A stretch of 64,000 bases of DNA from assembly GCA_002099365.1 (NCBI GenBank), contig MSED01000001.1:1860001-1924000 (forward strand). The letters run 5' to 3'. How positions within the stretch are numbered: the first letter of the stretch is position 1; each line of letters opens with the position of its first letter. Below, piece after piece: positions 52,953 through 63,630 of the stretch. The DNA is from Phialophora verrucosa (taxonomy: Eukaryota > Ascomycota > Eurotiomycetes > Chaetothyriales > Herpotrichiellaceae). Under the pieces are notes generated by a model. The model ran no database searches. It had not been told where the DNA came from and saw nothing but the letters and a program-made list of their open reading frames with translations. The position numbers and the translations under genes were made by a program.

Positions 52953-53950
52953 ATGCTAGCAACGTGTTCAAGATTCCGGTCCTTTGCTCGACGTTCTGCC
53001 ATGCTGCATCACGCCATGTCCAGCAGCGGCTCGAAGCCCCGGACTGGCAAGCTGATATGTAAGTGCAATTGCTCGACCAGGGACCAAAATGTGCAACCCT
53101 TGGAGAAAACTGGTGGAACTGTGCTCGACCTCCTCGATGATGTCGACCGATGCAATGTCGAGAGAGGAGCTCCAATCTAACTCACATGTTCCCAGTCGCA
53201 CCCGGCGCGCCGCCTTCCGACCCCAGCGAAGAACCAAAGCCCTCGCAGGCCGCTCAATTCACACACTACACACTCAGTCGCTCTCAGCTGGACGCCGATC
53301 CCTTCGTTCAATTCCACAAATGGTTCACTGAGCCGGCACTCGCACATGCCGTCCCCGAAACCGTAACCCTCAGTACTGCAAGCTTACCTTCTGGCCGTGT
53401 CTCCTCTCGCATGGTGTACCTCAAGGAACTCGACAGCAGGGGCTACGTTATCTACTCCAACTTCGGCACGTCTCGAAAATCAAAGGACCTTGCAAGCAAC
53501 AAGTACGCGAGTCTTTGCTTTTGGTGGAAGGCCATGGAGAGGCAGGTTCGTGTGGAGGGGTCAATCGAAAGGTTGAGTAGTGAGGAGAGCCAGATCTACT
53601 TTGATACAAGGGCGAGGGGGAGCCGAATTGGAGCGTGGGCTAGCCAACAGACTAGTGTATTGGAACCGGCGGAGAAGGCAGCAGGGAACGAAGATGGTGA
53701 AGGAGAAGAAGAGGATGATGGTAGAGCGGCTCTTGAGGCTCGTGTTAGGGATGTAGAAGCACGGTTCCAGGGCCAGGAGCGTATTCCTGTGCCGCCGTTC
53801 TGGGGTGGTTTGAGGATTATACCCGAGACCATTGAGTTTTGGCAAGGCCGGGAGAGCAGGTTACATGATCGTTTTCTCTACACCAGGATAGAAGGAGACG
53901 GAGCGGACGGCGGTCAAACGAAGTGGAAAATTGAGAGGCTGAGTCCCTAA
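52953..53950 (+). CDS. pdx3: Pyridoxamine 5'-phosphate oxidase (286 aa, two exons)
   Basis: Exons 52953-53058 and 53196-53950 join across a 137 bp intron and give 286 residues. The enzyme uses FMN and oxygen to convert pyridoxine/pyridoxamine phosphate to pyridoxal 5'-phosphate, the final step of vitamin B6 salvage. Family motifs are AVPETVTLSTASLPSGRVSS and RMVYLKELDSRGYVIYSNF, where the RxVxLK strand contacts FMN, then SKDLASNKYASLCFWW, RQVRVEGSIERL, SRIGAWASQQ, and the C-terminal EFWQGRESRLHDRFLYTR with the substrate-binding Arg residues and final RLSP. An acidic insert (EDGEGEEEDDG) is present near residue 220. Three in-frame ATGs exist; the first (52953) adds MLATCSRFRSFARRSAMLHH, Arg/Ser-rich and resembling a mitochondrial leader, while 53016 would give a cytosolic form. 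Confidence 0.94.
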
Positions 53951-54490
53951 CGCGCGGACATCCCACGATACGAAGACTTCACGATAGGTAACCAGTGCAC
54001 AAGATACGACACAGACGTTTCGCATGAGAAGTTGGATTGTCCATCAGCTCCTCCTCATACCAGCTCTTGCCGGTATATTATGTCAACTCCCTTCAGGAGG
54101 ACCTAACGTCTGCGATCTAGACAAAACCTCCCCTGTCTAGATCTATTGAAGAGTTGAGTAGAGATTACACTTTGTGTGTTCTGTTGTACATGGCCGGAAA
54201 CCCCTTTTTACATTCCCAATCGAGCGAACAGCCAAAGTCGCTCCTCCCAGCACCACCGCTGGACACAATCAAAGGCCACCGTTCTGAGCCTGAATCCAAA
54301 TGCGCCATCCGCCATGTACAAAGCTGTCGCTGAAAAGACAGCTCAAAGCTCGAAAACGCCGCCGAGGTCATTGGACCACCACTTGTCGGGGTCCGTGTGT
54401 TCTGGGGTATCGTCGTTAAACATATGAGAAGAAGAATACGAGGCAAGCGAATTTGCGCCACTCTCGATTCGAACTTTTCGGGGTGAACTT
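53951..54490. other. Convergent intergenic region
   Basis: About 540 bases between the ends of pdx3 and the PPR gene. Only 3'-UTR-like sequence is seen; no gene. Confidence 0.5.
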
Positions 54491-57400
54491 TTAGGCCGTA
54501 ATACCACCCACCAGGGCAAGGACCTTGTCGGCAACGGCCGCAGGGTAGCCCTTTCTCAGCATCTCTTGAGCAACGCCATTGGCACTGACCCGATCCTCCA
54601 CAGAGAGAAATGCTCGCGTCATTGCTTCGTATGTGCTTGGTTCACGCTTCTCCATGCCAAGTCCGTCATAAATCGCTTTGGCTTTCTCGATTTGGCCGAC
54701 ACCGGCCCAACCATGAATCAGAGTGTTGGCGATGTAGGGAGTCATGGAGACGCCACGTCGCTTCATGTCCGCCACAACCTCAGGTGTCTGCTCAACTTCA
54801 TGATTGGCCACCATTGCTTCAAACAAGTTCTGGTAGAGTGTGTCTGTTGCACGAATATTGCCATCCTTCAAGACGGAGTCAAAGACGGCTCTCGCAGCGG
54901 CCATGTCGTGCATGACACAGCCCTTGGCATGGATCAACGACCCATAGTGTACTGCCTCGGGTTGAATGCCGATCTGCTTCATTTCGGAGAGAAGCGACTC
55001 AGCAGCGGCCAGGTTGACCGGTTCCAAGGAAGCATATGACTCTATGAGTAGCTTGTATGTGTGCGAAGTTGGTTTGATGTTCTTGGACTTCATCCGCTCG
55101 TAGTATTGGAGAACCTTGCTGCGGTCGCGCTTAGTGTTGAGGAAGTATTGGATGATGGAGTTGTAAGGAGCGGGTCGAGGACGATAATTCGGTGCGGCTT
55201 CCATCTCATCAAACATGTCGACGGCGAACCGCTCCTCACTGGTCCTGCAAAGAGCATTCACTAGTGTCCCATAAGTGACAGAAGAGGGACGTATACCGCG
55301 ACCCTCCATATCACCAAAGTAGCGAAGACAGTCATCAATACGTCGAGCTTTGCCGAGCTTGCCAATAACGGCATTGTACAGAAACACGCTGGGGGTGACC
55401 CCTTCGGACAAGGCACGCTGGAAGATCTTTACAGCTTCCGTGGCTTCGTCGAAGGTGCCTTCCAAGGTCGTGATGTAGATGCCAAAGGTATTTGCAGAGG
55501 GCGCCGCTCCCATGTCCAGCAGGTCTTGGTGAAATTTGCTCGCTTGTTGGCGGTCACCGACAGTTAGGCAGGCTGCGATCATGGAGTCCAGGATGGAAAC
55601 CCAGCCAAGGCGGACAGAGGGAATCTGCAATGACATTGGTACGTCTGAATGCGCCATAGTCAAAATCTCCTGAATCAGGTTTCGCTGTTTGGCCTTGCCA
55701 GCGGCAGTAATCAGCTTGGCGTACGCGGAGTAATGCAGGTTTCTGCCTGCTCGTCGGACATTTCTCAATCGAGCGAGACCGTCGTTGAGATGATTCTCAA
55801 TGCGCCCGGTAGTGCTCTCAACCAACTCCGAGATGGCCTTGGAGGCCCGGAAGTCTGTTGTATGGGCGTAAGGGTCGTAAGTGTCAGCAGCTGACACATT
55901 GATAGGGACCGCGTGAGGCGACAAGGGCGATTGAGGCAAGGTCACAGGCGTCGGTGGAGTAGGTTGCAAGAGATCCTTCCAGCGCTGGAGAAGATCGGGT
56001 CGAGCTGCACCCACTTTTGGCAGGCTTTCGCTTACCACGTGAACCGTCGACGGATCCATCAGTATGCCGCGATTGAGTACGGTCTCGAGCAGATGAGCGA
56101 ATCGGGCAGGGTGGGCAATGTCAACGCCATGCGAGGACATGAGCATTTGCGCCTGCACGTGAAGAGCAAGGGCGATATCCTGAGCGTTGAGTTGATGAAC
56201 GCAACCTGGTCCCAGGCTGGCAATGGCATGCTCGGCAACAGGGGAGACAAGGCCGCCATTTTCGATCATCGTTCGTAACATCGCGATGCTTGTGGCCGGA
56301 GAAACCGCGACTTGTTGATGGGACAACGCTTCACCGAAAAGGATGATTGCCTCATCAATTTCAGCGATGACTAGTTCACGAGCAGCATCAGTAGCCGTCG
56401 AGGCTCGAACGCGCATGAACATGGAGCGAGCTTCAGCAACAGCTTCGTCCACAGAGCCAGAGTTGATCAGTGCCAAGGTGTACATTGTGGCGAAGTCTGT
56501 GCTTGGAACGATCGGCAAAGATCGAGCATCGCTCCATGTGGACTTGGCTTGACTGATATCACCGTTCCGGATATGCATAGCAGCAAGCGCCATGACGGGC
56601 TCGGCCTTGATGTTGGCTGCACTGATAGCGTTGAACGACTGAACAGCTTCGCCCACGTGGTCAGCGTCAGCGGCAGCGACAGATATCCTCGAAAGCGCTT
56701 CATCGCGCATCGCAGCATCCAAGGTGAAATCGTCAATGCTTGAGATCGCAGCAGAGAAAGCTTTATTGTCGATGTGGTGCTGGACAAGGCCATCCAGGAC
56801 GAAAGAAGTCGTCAGGTTGTTCGAGAGTTCCTGTTCATTGGCAGTGTTTTTGAACGATAGAAGAACTTTCTCGTAAAAGCGCAGACCAGTCTCAGCAAGG
56901 CCACAGGCGTAGTAAGCCTTGATCAAGGAAGCATAAACCTTCATGTCAAGGGGATCATTGGCGGCTCTGCTTATTGCCAAGTCGCGGTACTCTTCATACA
57001 AGCCCTGGGCAGCGTGAACGTCTTGTGCTGCAGCCTGGGCATCGATGACAACCGTGTACAGCTGAGGCGCAAGAGGAATTTGCTGGGCATTCATGTCCGC
57101 CAAGAGCGAGTTCATGTTATCAACCATACCTGCCTGAGCACAGGCCTTAACAAGCGCGTTGTAGACAGTCGCAGAAAGCTGGAAGTCCTCGAGTGTAGCC
57201 CGAGCGATGTTGTAAAGCTTGGTGGCAAATGCAATTGATGTGTCTCCGGCATACAGTTGCTGCTGTCTGGTGGCAGACGGGAAGACCAGGGCGCCTCCGC
57301 TGCCGTAACGAGCAGCTCGCTCACCAAGGTTCTTCTGAACTTGATAGGCCTCAAGGCTCCTAGCTGCCAAGAATCGGAGCAGGATCATGTAGGAGGTTGC

Positions 57401-58327
57401 ATTGAGTTCCACGGCCCGTTTCGTCATGTCCCCGTAGACTTCGAGAGCCCGGGGCCACGGTTGATAGCCATTGCTCAGGTTGATGGCGGAAACCAGGATA
57501 TGATTGTAGGCTTCAGTCGTGGGCACATGGCCATCCTTGATTATTGCTTCGAATAGGGCAGGGATCTCCGCGTACCGGTGTTGATGGCCAAGCTCAACGA
57601 TCTGCTCAGAGATGATAGACTGCTCTGAAGCAAGTGAGATGATATCGGTCGGTGGCGTGGACTGCTCAGGAGAGGCCGAGGATTCGACGTCGCTCGGACG
57701 GGTCTGCTCAGCACTCGGTGTCGGCACCCGTGTGCTTGCAACGGGACTTCCGACTTCCTCATGTGGGGCAGCATCGTTCTGAATCTGATGCGAAGCGATC
57801 TCTTTCGTGACCACTTGATCGACCTTAGCAAGTGCTTCTGCTTCTGCGAGGGCTTCCTCGGCTTCTGGGACTTTGGGTGTAGCACGTTCGCTGTTGACGC
57901 GCGAGGCGGACGGGCGAATCGAGGGTCGGAGCAGGTCGACGGCACGAATGGACTCGACTCTCTGATGTCTCCCAGCAGGTAGGATCTTCTCTTGGTTTTT
58001 CCATCCTATCCTCCTCGCGGACTCATGCTGCTTCCAATCCGAATCGTCGCCTGTTTGTTGCGCATGTTGCCACGCTGCATAGTACTGGGCTAGACCGGCA
58101 TCGCCACTGCCTCCTTGCGTTGTGTATCCGGCCTTTGCGCCCGCGCCTGAGCCAGATGGGCCTGAGAAGGCATTTTGGAGCTGGGCGGTCTTTGCGAATT
58201 TGGTGAGAGGGTAGTTTTGGAATTGTCCGAGAGACTGGCCAGCAGCAACGACGGACGGAGCGTAGGTATGAGCGATTCCCTTTGCAACACTGACACGAGC
58301 GAGATGTGCGAAAGGCTTGAAAGGCAT
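54491..58327 (-). CDS. Mitochondrial pentatricopeptide-repeat protein, possibly Cya5-like (1278 aa)
   Basis: A single exon encodes 1278 residues. The N-terminus (MPFKPFAHLARVSVAKGIAH) is basic and free of acidic residues, typical of a mitochondrial targeting sequence. A disordered Glu/Pro-rich part leads to helical repeats from about residue 245 to the end. Clear 35-residue PPR units include TTEAYNHILVSAINLSNG, TVYNALVKACAQAGMVDNMN, SVFLYNAVIGKLGKARRIDD, SSVTYGTLVNALCRTSEERF, TSHTYKLLIESYASLEPVNL and TPYIANTLIHGWAGVGQIEK, with the usual xxTYxxLIxxxxxxG pattern. PPR proteins bind organellar RNA sequence-specifically. The length, N-terminal layout and C-terminal repeat block resemble ascomycete proteins annotated as Cya5, needed for cox1 mRNA maturation/translation. 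That name is a tentative inference. The start is the only ATG ahead of the presequence. Confidence 0.88.
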   Translation of the reverse strand: MPFKPFAHLARVSVAKGIAHTYAPSVVAAGQSLGQFQNYPLTKFAKTAQLQNAFSGPSGSGAGAKAGYTTQGGSGDAGLAQYYAAWQHAQQTGDDSDWKQHESARRIGWKNQEKILPAGRHQRVESIRAVDLLRPSIRPSASRVNSERATPKVPEAEEALAEAEALAKVDQVVTKEIASHQIQNDAAPHEEVGSPVASTRVPTPSAEQTRPSDVESSASPEQSTPPTDIISLASEQSIISEQIVELGHQHRYAEIPALFEAIIKDGHVPTTEAYNHILVSAINLSNGYQPWPRALEVYGDMTKRAVELNATSYMILLRFLAARSLEAYQVQKNLGERAARYGSGGALVFPSATRQQQLYAGDTSIAFATKLYNIARATLEDFQLSATVYNALVKACAQAGMVDNMNSLLADMNAQQIPLAPQLYTVVIDAQAAAQDVHAAQGLYEEYRDLAISRAANDPLDMKVYASLIKAYYACGLAETGLRFYEKVLLSFKNTANEQELSNNLTTSFVLDGLVQHHIDNKAFSAAISSIDDFTLDAAMRDEALSRISVAAADADHVGEAVQSFNAISAANIKAEPVMALAAMHIRNGDISQAKSTWSDARSLPIVPSTDFATMYTLALINSGSVDEAVAEARSMFMRVRASTATDAARELVIAEIDEAIILFGEALSHQQVAVSPATSIAMLRTMIENGGLVSPVAEHAIASLGPGCVHQLNAQDIALALHVQAQMLMSSHGVDIAHPARFAHLLETVLNRGILMDPSTVHVVSESLPKVGAARPDLLQRWKDLLQPTPPTPVTLPQSPLSPHAVPINVSAADTYDPYAHTTDFRASKAISELVESTTGRIENHLNDGLARLRNVRRAGRNLHYSAYAKLITAAGKAKQRNLIQEILTMAHSDVPMSLQIPSVRLGWVSILDSMIAACLTVGDRQQASKFHQDLLDMGAAPSANTFGIYITTLEGTFDEATEAVKIFQRALSEGVTPSVFLYNAVIGKLGKARRIDDCLRYFGDMEGRGIRPSSVTYGTLVNALCRTSEERFAVDMFDEMEAAPNYRPRPAPYNSIIQYFLNTKRDRSKVLQYYERMKSKNIKPTSHTYKLLIESYASLEPVNLAAAESLLSEMKQIGIQPEAVHYGSLIHAKGCVMHDMAAARAVFDSVLKDGNIRATDTLYQNLFEAMVANHEVEQTPEVVADMKRRGVSMTPYIANTLIHGWAGVGQIEKAKAIYDGLGMEKREPSTYEAMTRAFLSVEDRVSANGVAQEMLRKGYPAAVADKVLALVGGITA

Positions 58328-59457
58328 TTAGGGGTTTAAGGGACCCTTCCTATCGAAGAGTAGTGGCCGGAAATGAATCAAAAGGCGAATAAGGCAGGTT
58401 CATTTGACGACTCGAAAGCCGTCAATGAACGCGCAGTTCGAAAATGTGGAATGATGAAAGAGGGAGAAAGGGACACTCGGAGTGGAGTGTCTAGTGATGG
58501 TCGCGTGTCTGTCGTGGATGATAGAGAGGGAAGCAGGTGTTGGTAATATCGGTAGAAATATTCAGGCAGGCTTCAATTCGTACTCGCATACGTTCGTGCC
58601 TGGCGGAGCACTTTGGTAGCAGTGGAGTGGTGACGAACGAACAGCCTGGCCCCAGATTGAGTCAGGTGGAAGAGAGACAAATCCAGCTAGTCGCGACGAC
58701 TTGCAGGAACGGTTAGGAGGTTCAGGAGCTCGTTCTCACCAACCATGAAAGAAGGACGGAGGAAGATGGAGCCCTTGCTACGGGCAAAGCTGATGGCGGA
58801 GCACTGGATTTCGGGATGTTGCGTTGAGGGAATTATCTCGACTTCCTATCGATTTTCGAGGCACGTGCTATTGCTAGCCTAAATGAGCATCCCCTCGCTA
58901 GCTGCCGCAGCTTGATTGCCGGGACTCTCGTTAAGCCTCCCGGGGATGACGCGCTAGACAAAAGCCCCCTGGAGCTGGGTCGTGCTCCCCGAGCGAATCG
59001 ACTCGAGCACCGATCGGACCCGAACAACTGCTTCCCTAACGCCGGCTCGGGTCTTGGTGGTTGACGTTGACGTTAAAGGCGCCTCTTGGGTTCATAGAGC
59101 AACGCTGATGTTAGGAGAGCGATCACGACCCGACTGCAATGCACGCCATGTATGCAACGACTGATAGCATTTTGAAGAGGCGACTGATCCCTTGGTTTAC
59201 AGCACATGGCGAGTATTCACGATGGGTTGAAAGACCGCCATCTTGAAGCGACCAGGCACGGTCAATAGAGAACTGTGTTATGTACGACTGGTAGTATCCT
59301 GGAGGGGGCTTTTCTTTCGACGACTGTCCTTCCACATGTTGACAAGGAAGTCTTTATACCCAAGCAAGATGACCAGAGCTCCATTCTTTACTTACCTCAC
59401 CTCGAGGTTCCTACGTTTCCAAGAGCCACAAGAAACAGCCACAAGAAACCCGTGGCG
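58328..59457. other. Intergenic region upstream of PPR gene
   Basis: About 1.1 kb with no supported gene. The first few hundred bases should be the PPR gene promoter (minus strand). The frame ending in the small membrane protein below is open from about 59275 but has no in-frame ATG before 59458. Confidence 0.4.
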
Positions 59458-59721
59458 ATGCTTCAACATTGGAACGCGTGGAAGGAGATCGAGGACGCTG
59501 GAGCTCGGAAGATTCTCATCCCAATCATTGTCTTCGATGCCCTACTCATCGTCGGTGTTGTCGGTATCGTCTTTGCCATATTCCGGGCGATATATCTCCT
59601 GATCCGCAAGGATATCAGGAACACGCTCTTCACGATATCAACCTCCGACATAGCAGGTATTCCCCGACGCGCTCAATTTCTGAGGATCGTTCGCACCAAA
59701 TTCTGCGTTATCGATGTCTGA
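59458..59721 (+). CDS. Possible small single-span membrane protein (87 aa)
   Basis: An ATG at 59458 opens 88 codons. Third positions are strongly C-biased (ATC, GTC, TTC, CTC, AAC) across residues 5-65, as in the verified genes of this window, and much more so than in flanking sequence. A long hydrophobic stretch (ILIPIIVFDALLIVGVVGIV, about residues 19-49) is bordered by charged residues (KEIEDAGARK before, LIRKDIRN after), giving one or two membrane spans. Bias fades after residue 65, where a gtattc could be a donor (59660), so the true C-terminus may be in another exon. I recognise no family. It lies alone between a promoter region and the hydrolase gene. Confidence 0.42.
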   Translation: MLQHWNAWKEIEDAGARKILIPIIVFDALLIVGVVGIVFAIFRAIYLLIRKDIRNTLFTISTSDIAGIPRRAQFLRIVRTKFCVIDV

Positions 59722-60817
59722 GATGGCCAGGGTTTCTGGGTCGACCTTCACGATCCTGGCCTGGCATGTTGCAGGCCCTGCAGTCAGAGAGGAGCATGTT
59801 GCGTCCAAACCCAGAGCCTGGGCTTAGTTGGAGCGCTTCGGGCCCAGTTGAGATTGTCTCCTGCTTCCTCGCCCCTCGCCGCATATTGCGTGACAATCTT
59901 TCGAAGCTCGTCAAACTTATAGTACCATTGAGGGCCTTACCTGTGAACTGGACCGGGTCGGGGACTGCAATGCACTCCTCACTTCCGTCGTCTGCCCAAT
60001 CACAAAATTCCACATATTATGCACCATTGGAACTTCGGCCCATCTTTTACCCAAAGCACGGCCACCATCAATCGCGAAAGCGACTCACAGAACAATCGAG
60101 TTCGCGCATGAGCCTCACTAGGGCGTTCTGTATTTGAAGCTCGCAGAGAAAGGCAGAGTAGACTCTCTTGGAAAACAAGGCATCGAACAAAGCACGAGCA
60201 GATGGGGCTTTGTATCGAGTACGCCATGTCCCAAGAATTATAACTTGTGGGATCGACATACGATGGGACGAGGGTGAGCCCCATGAAACGGAGTCGAGAC
60301 GATCGACACGAGGACGGATATCATTAATGGCCGATGGAGATTCTGTGGTAGACATGCATATGTACTCGTAGTAGCAGGCAGTTTCTTGCATAAGGGAACT
60401 GGTGGAGCACTATGCCTTGCCGGCAGATTGTCGGCAACTGAGAGTTTAGGACGATTACGAACAGCGGTTGTTAACATCGATCTACTCGTTACCTACAGGG
60501 CTCCCTGTACTGTACCACGTTGTCATCTCTGAAGGGACAATAAATCCTAAGTGCGCTGTGTGTGCGCTGCCTGCAAAGTCGCGTTTCGCGCGAAGGAGCC
60601 GATTGATCGGACCGAACCGAATCCGGCAACTGTTCGACCCGGCAAAGTCGTGTCTCAGATACAGGAGTATTAGTGACTGGATGGTGGACAGTACAGTGTA
60701 TATTGACATCGGCCGCGAGGCCAATCTCAGCCCAAGTCATCCGGAAGCATCCCAAACACCACCGACTAGACTTGTGTCCCTGATACATCACGCGTCATCA
60801 TCGTGATCGCCGTCATC
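59722..60817. other. Intergenic region before hydrolase
   Basis: About 1.1 kb. A 222-codon plus-strand frame (59469-60137) partly overlaps the small membrane ORF in another frame; it is Arg/Ser/His/Pro-rich, lacks domain features and looks like a shadow frame. No other gene is seen. Confidence 0.4.
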
Positions 60818-61906
60818 ATGGCGACCACCGCTCCCTCGACGGCCATCGGCAACGCAGAAGCATCAGGCCTACAACAACCAGAGAACCACCAAGATGGCAA
60901 GCCAGCCACCCGGGGACCAACGCCCCTTCTCACGCGCCTGCGCTTCCTCCTGCGCGTCTACTCGATGAAACTCACCATCTCACTCATCCTGCGACTGATG
61001 CGCCTCGCCGCCATCATCACCCGCCGCACCAGCACCCTGCCCACGTACACAAAACGGTACGCCATCCGGCCCTCGCTCAGCAATCGCGTCTTCATTCCCA
61101 AATCCCACGTCCCAGGCACGACGCACCCGCTACTCATCATGATCCACGGCGGGGGCTTCGCGCTCTGCGAGCCCAGTTTCGACGACTTCTTCAACCGCGC
61201 CATGGCCGACCAGCATGGCTTCGTCGTCGTGAGCGTGAACTACCGGAAAGCACCTTCCCACGCCTTCCCCGTCCCGGTGCACGATTGCGCCGAGATCACG
61301 CGCGCGGTCCTCTCCGACCGGGACCTGCCCGTTGATCTTGCCCGCGAGGAGTCTGTGGCCCTTGGTGGATTCTCCGCGGGCGGGAACCTCGCGCTGGCGA
61401 TCGCGCAACTGCCCGGGATCAAGGAGCGCGTGGGCAGCATTGTCCCCGTGTACCCGGTCGTGGACTTCACGGGGAAATTCAAAGGGCCCTACCGCCCCAC
61501 GCCGGACGGGAAGGAAGACCGTCTGAAGGAGATGGGCCCGGTCTTCAACTGGGCGTATATCCCCGTGGGCCAGGACTTGGCGGACCCGCTCCTTTCTCCG
61601 ATCTGCGTCCGAGGCCGCGAGGATCTGCCGCAGAGGATATTCTTCGTAGGAGCGGAGTATGATTATCTCTGTTATGAGGCAGAGATCATGGCGACGAGGC
61701 TTGCGTACGGAATTTCTGGAGATTCGAAGGCCAAGGTGGAGGAGTTGGGCGATGAGTGGGAGAAGGAGGGAATTAAGTGGAAGAATGTCAAAGGTGTGGT
61801 ACATGGATGGACGCACATTCCTGAGAAGGGGGAGAGGGAGATCCTGAAGCAGAATCAGTTGAAGAGTTTGTATAGGGAGATTGCGGAGTGGCTGAAGGAG
61901 GAGTGA
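60818..61906 (+). CDS. Alpha/beta hydrolase, hormone-sensitive-lipase (esterase) family (362 aa)
   Basis: One exon encodes 362 residues from the ATG at 60818. The HSL/GDXG esterase signature is complete: oxyanion-hole motif IHGGGF (about 110-115), nucleophile elbow GFSAGGN with the catalytic Ser (about 185-191), acidic residue in FFVGAEYDYL, and catalytic His in VVHGWTH. These enzymes hydrolyse short-chain esters or lactones; fungal members also act in xenobiotic or secondary metabolism. An N-terminal hydrophobic helix (SLILRLMRLAAIITRR, about 47-65) is cap-domain-like or membrane-associating. Length is typical (about 330-360). Third positions in the first two thirds are extremely GC-rich, more than its neighbours, then relax near the end. 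Substrate unknown. Confidence 0.9.
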   Translation: MATTAPSTAIGNAEASGLQQPENHQDGKPATRGPTPLLTRLRFLLRVYSMKLTISLILRLMRLAAIITRRTSTLPTYTKRYAIRPSLSNRVFIPKSHVPGTTHPLLIMIHGGGFALCEPSFDDFFNRAMADQHGFVVVSVNYRKAPSHAFPVPVHDCAEITRAVLSDRDLPVDLAREESVALGGFSAGGNLALAIAQLPGIKERVGSIVPVYPVVDFTGKFKGPYRPTPDGKEDRLKEMGPVFNWAYIPVGQDLADPLLSPICVRGREDLPQRIFFVGAEYDYLCYEAEIMATRLAYGISGDSKAKVEELGDEWEKEGIKWKNVKGVVHGWTHIPEKGEREILKQNQLKSLYREIAEWLKEE

Positions 61907-62378
61907 TGCGTGCTATCAGGCCGTTTGTTACATGAATTCGGGATTTGTTCACGGCACCACGATGGAAATGAACCAGCTCTTGCGTTAACCTTGATGCATT
62001 TGAAAAGTAAGTCGGTCATGTTGAGCCATTGACGTTGAGCGGCATTGGGACTCCACGACTTTCCTATTCTTTTCGCCTATGTGCCTGCCTCATCAGCCAA
62101 AAACGCCTTGCTATGCTGAACCGTGATCTGTTGCCTACAACACAAAAGAACAAGCTGTGGTCCCCCTCCCTCAAAGCCCTGCTCAAGCATTATCAGTGCC
62201 TATATACACCCATGCCTCTCCCAGTACGCCAAATGGTCTCCTTTCCTGTGACAGGTAGACATTTGGCCCGTACACTTGCTTAGTCCAAGAACAACCACGA
62301 GCCGTGGTCCAAGTCACAGATGTGGCTTTCCATCCTGTTTTCGTGTTCGCCTCGTGCTTCTACGCTTGGTATACGTGA
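61907..62378. other. Convergent intergenic region
   Basis: About 470 bases between the hydrolase end and the last ypt6 exon; 3'-UTR-like sequence with no gene. Confidence 0.5.
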
Positions 62379-63181
62379 TCAGCATGCGCATCCCTCCTCT
62401 GCGGGTTTCTGATTGTTTATCGACACATCGATCACTACACGGGTCAGTCTTGAATCAATCCCATGATTCGCCAATAGTACTCACTCTGTGGGTTCGGTTG
62501 TTGCTCAGCTTCGCCCTCCATCCCAGGAAGTGCCTGCGCTATCCTCCTAAATAGCGCCTTCACGTTATGGCCCAACTTCGCGGACGTCTCCATGAAAATG
62601 GCTCCCGCCCTCTTCGCCTCCTCCTCCCCCTGCTGAGTGGTGACCTCCCTCTTATCCACGCCCAGATCCGTCTTGTTTCCCACTAGCACAACAATAACAT
62701 CGTTGCCCCTCTCGCCTCTCACGTCATCAATCCATTTCCTCGTCTGTTCAAACGTTTTGCGCGATGAAATGTCGTAGACGACGACTGCGACGGACGAATC
62801 GCGGATGTAACTGGGAATTAAACTGCGAAACCGTTCCTGGCCAGCCGTATCCCAGAGCTGGAGCCGCACAGTGCGGTCTTCTAGATACATTGTCTTTGAG
62901 AGGAAGTCGATGCCGATAGTGGCTTGGTAGGTGGTGTCGAAGGAGTCATACATGAATCGAGTTATCAGGGAGGTCTTGCCGACTGCGAAACGGTCGCGTC
63001 AGTACAATGATTGACCGTCATCAGCCGCTGGAGGGAGACAATTTGCACATACCGCTCTGTTCACCCAAGAATACGAGTCTGTAGGTAGTCTCGTCAGCCC
63101 GGGACTCTGGTGTTGCAGACGGTGGCAATACTTGAATTTCTTCAGCGGGTTCGAATATGACCCTACTGCGCCCTGCGCCAT
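62379..63181 (-). CDS. ypt6: Rab6-type small GTPase Ypt6 (209 aa, four exons)
   Basis: Exons 63181-63132, 63078-63053, 62982-62485 and 62434-62379 give 209 residues. Exon 2 is only 26 bp and exon 3 carries most of the GTPase. All G-motifs are present: P-loop GEQSVGKTS (split by the second intron), switch I with TYQATIGIDF, WDTAGQERFRSLIPSYIRDS, NKTD and ETSAK. RSLIPSYIRDS and IGIDFLSKTMYLEDR are Rab6-specific. Ypt6 directs endosome/early-secretory vesicles to the Golgi. The final exon was found by splicing a gtgagt donor at 62484 to an acceptor at 62435; it gives MIDVSINNQKPAEEGCAC, ending in a CxC geranylgeranylation motif needed for membrane attachment. Reading through the intron would lose it. 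The gene is divergent from rsm19. Confidence 0.95.
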
Positions 63182-63630
63182 CTTGAAAGCAGTATTTTCG
63201 TAGAGTGGCGCCACCGCCTGAGAGCGTATAAATGATGAGAGCCGTGATATGAGCGGGCAAAACAGCGGAAGTCGGAGTGCGGTGGATCGTAATGGGGATA
63301 AAGAACTTGGGCTATCGTAAAGTCATGACAAGGGCAGATAAAGGGTCGTAGTGGTCTACGGACAGCAGGGAGCAAGGAGTAAGACACCCTGACGCCAAAT
63401 TCAAATTCAATTTCGACTTCGAGAACAGAGAATACTCCTGGCAACTGCAGGCACGACTCAATCCGAGTCGCGAGATCCCGACGGGCCCAGAGGTGGAGAG
63501 AAACTTGCGAGCAGCCGTTCGGGAGCATCTTCTATTGGCCAATGCTCGAGATCAAGTTCTCTCTCGCGTCTCTCTACGGAGAACGAACCCCAGGACAATC
63601 AGGATATTCTGGCCATGCTCCTCCGATAAC
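63182..63630. promoter_or_regulatory. Divergent promoter (ypt6 / rsm19)
   Basis: About 450 bases separate two divergent housekeeping genes. No TATA box or other gene is seen. Frames here are non-coding extensions upstream of both starts. Confidence 0.5.

Noticed and set aside
59469..60137. 222-codon plus-strand frame
   Set aside because: Arg/Ser/His/Pro-rich composition with no motif; overlaps the more plausible small membrane ORF in another frame.
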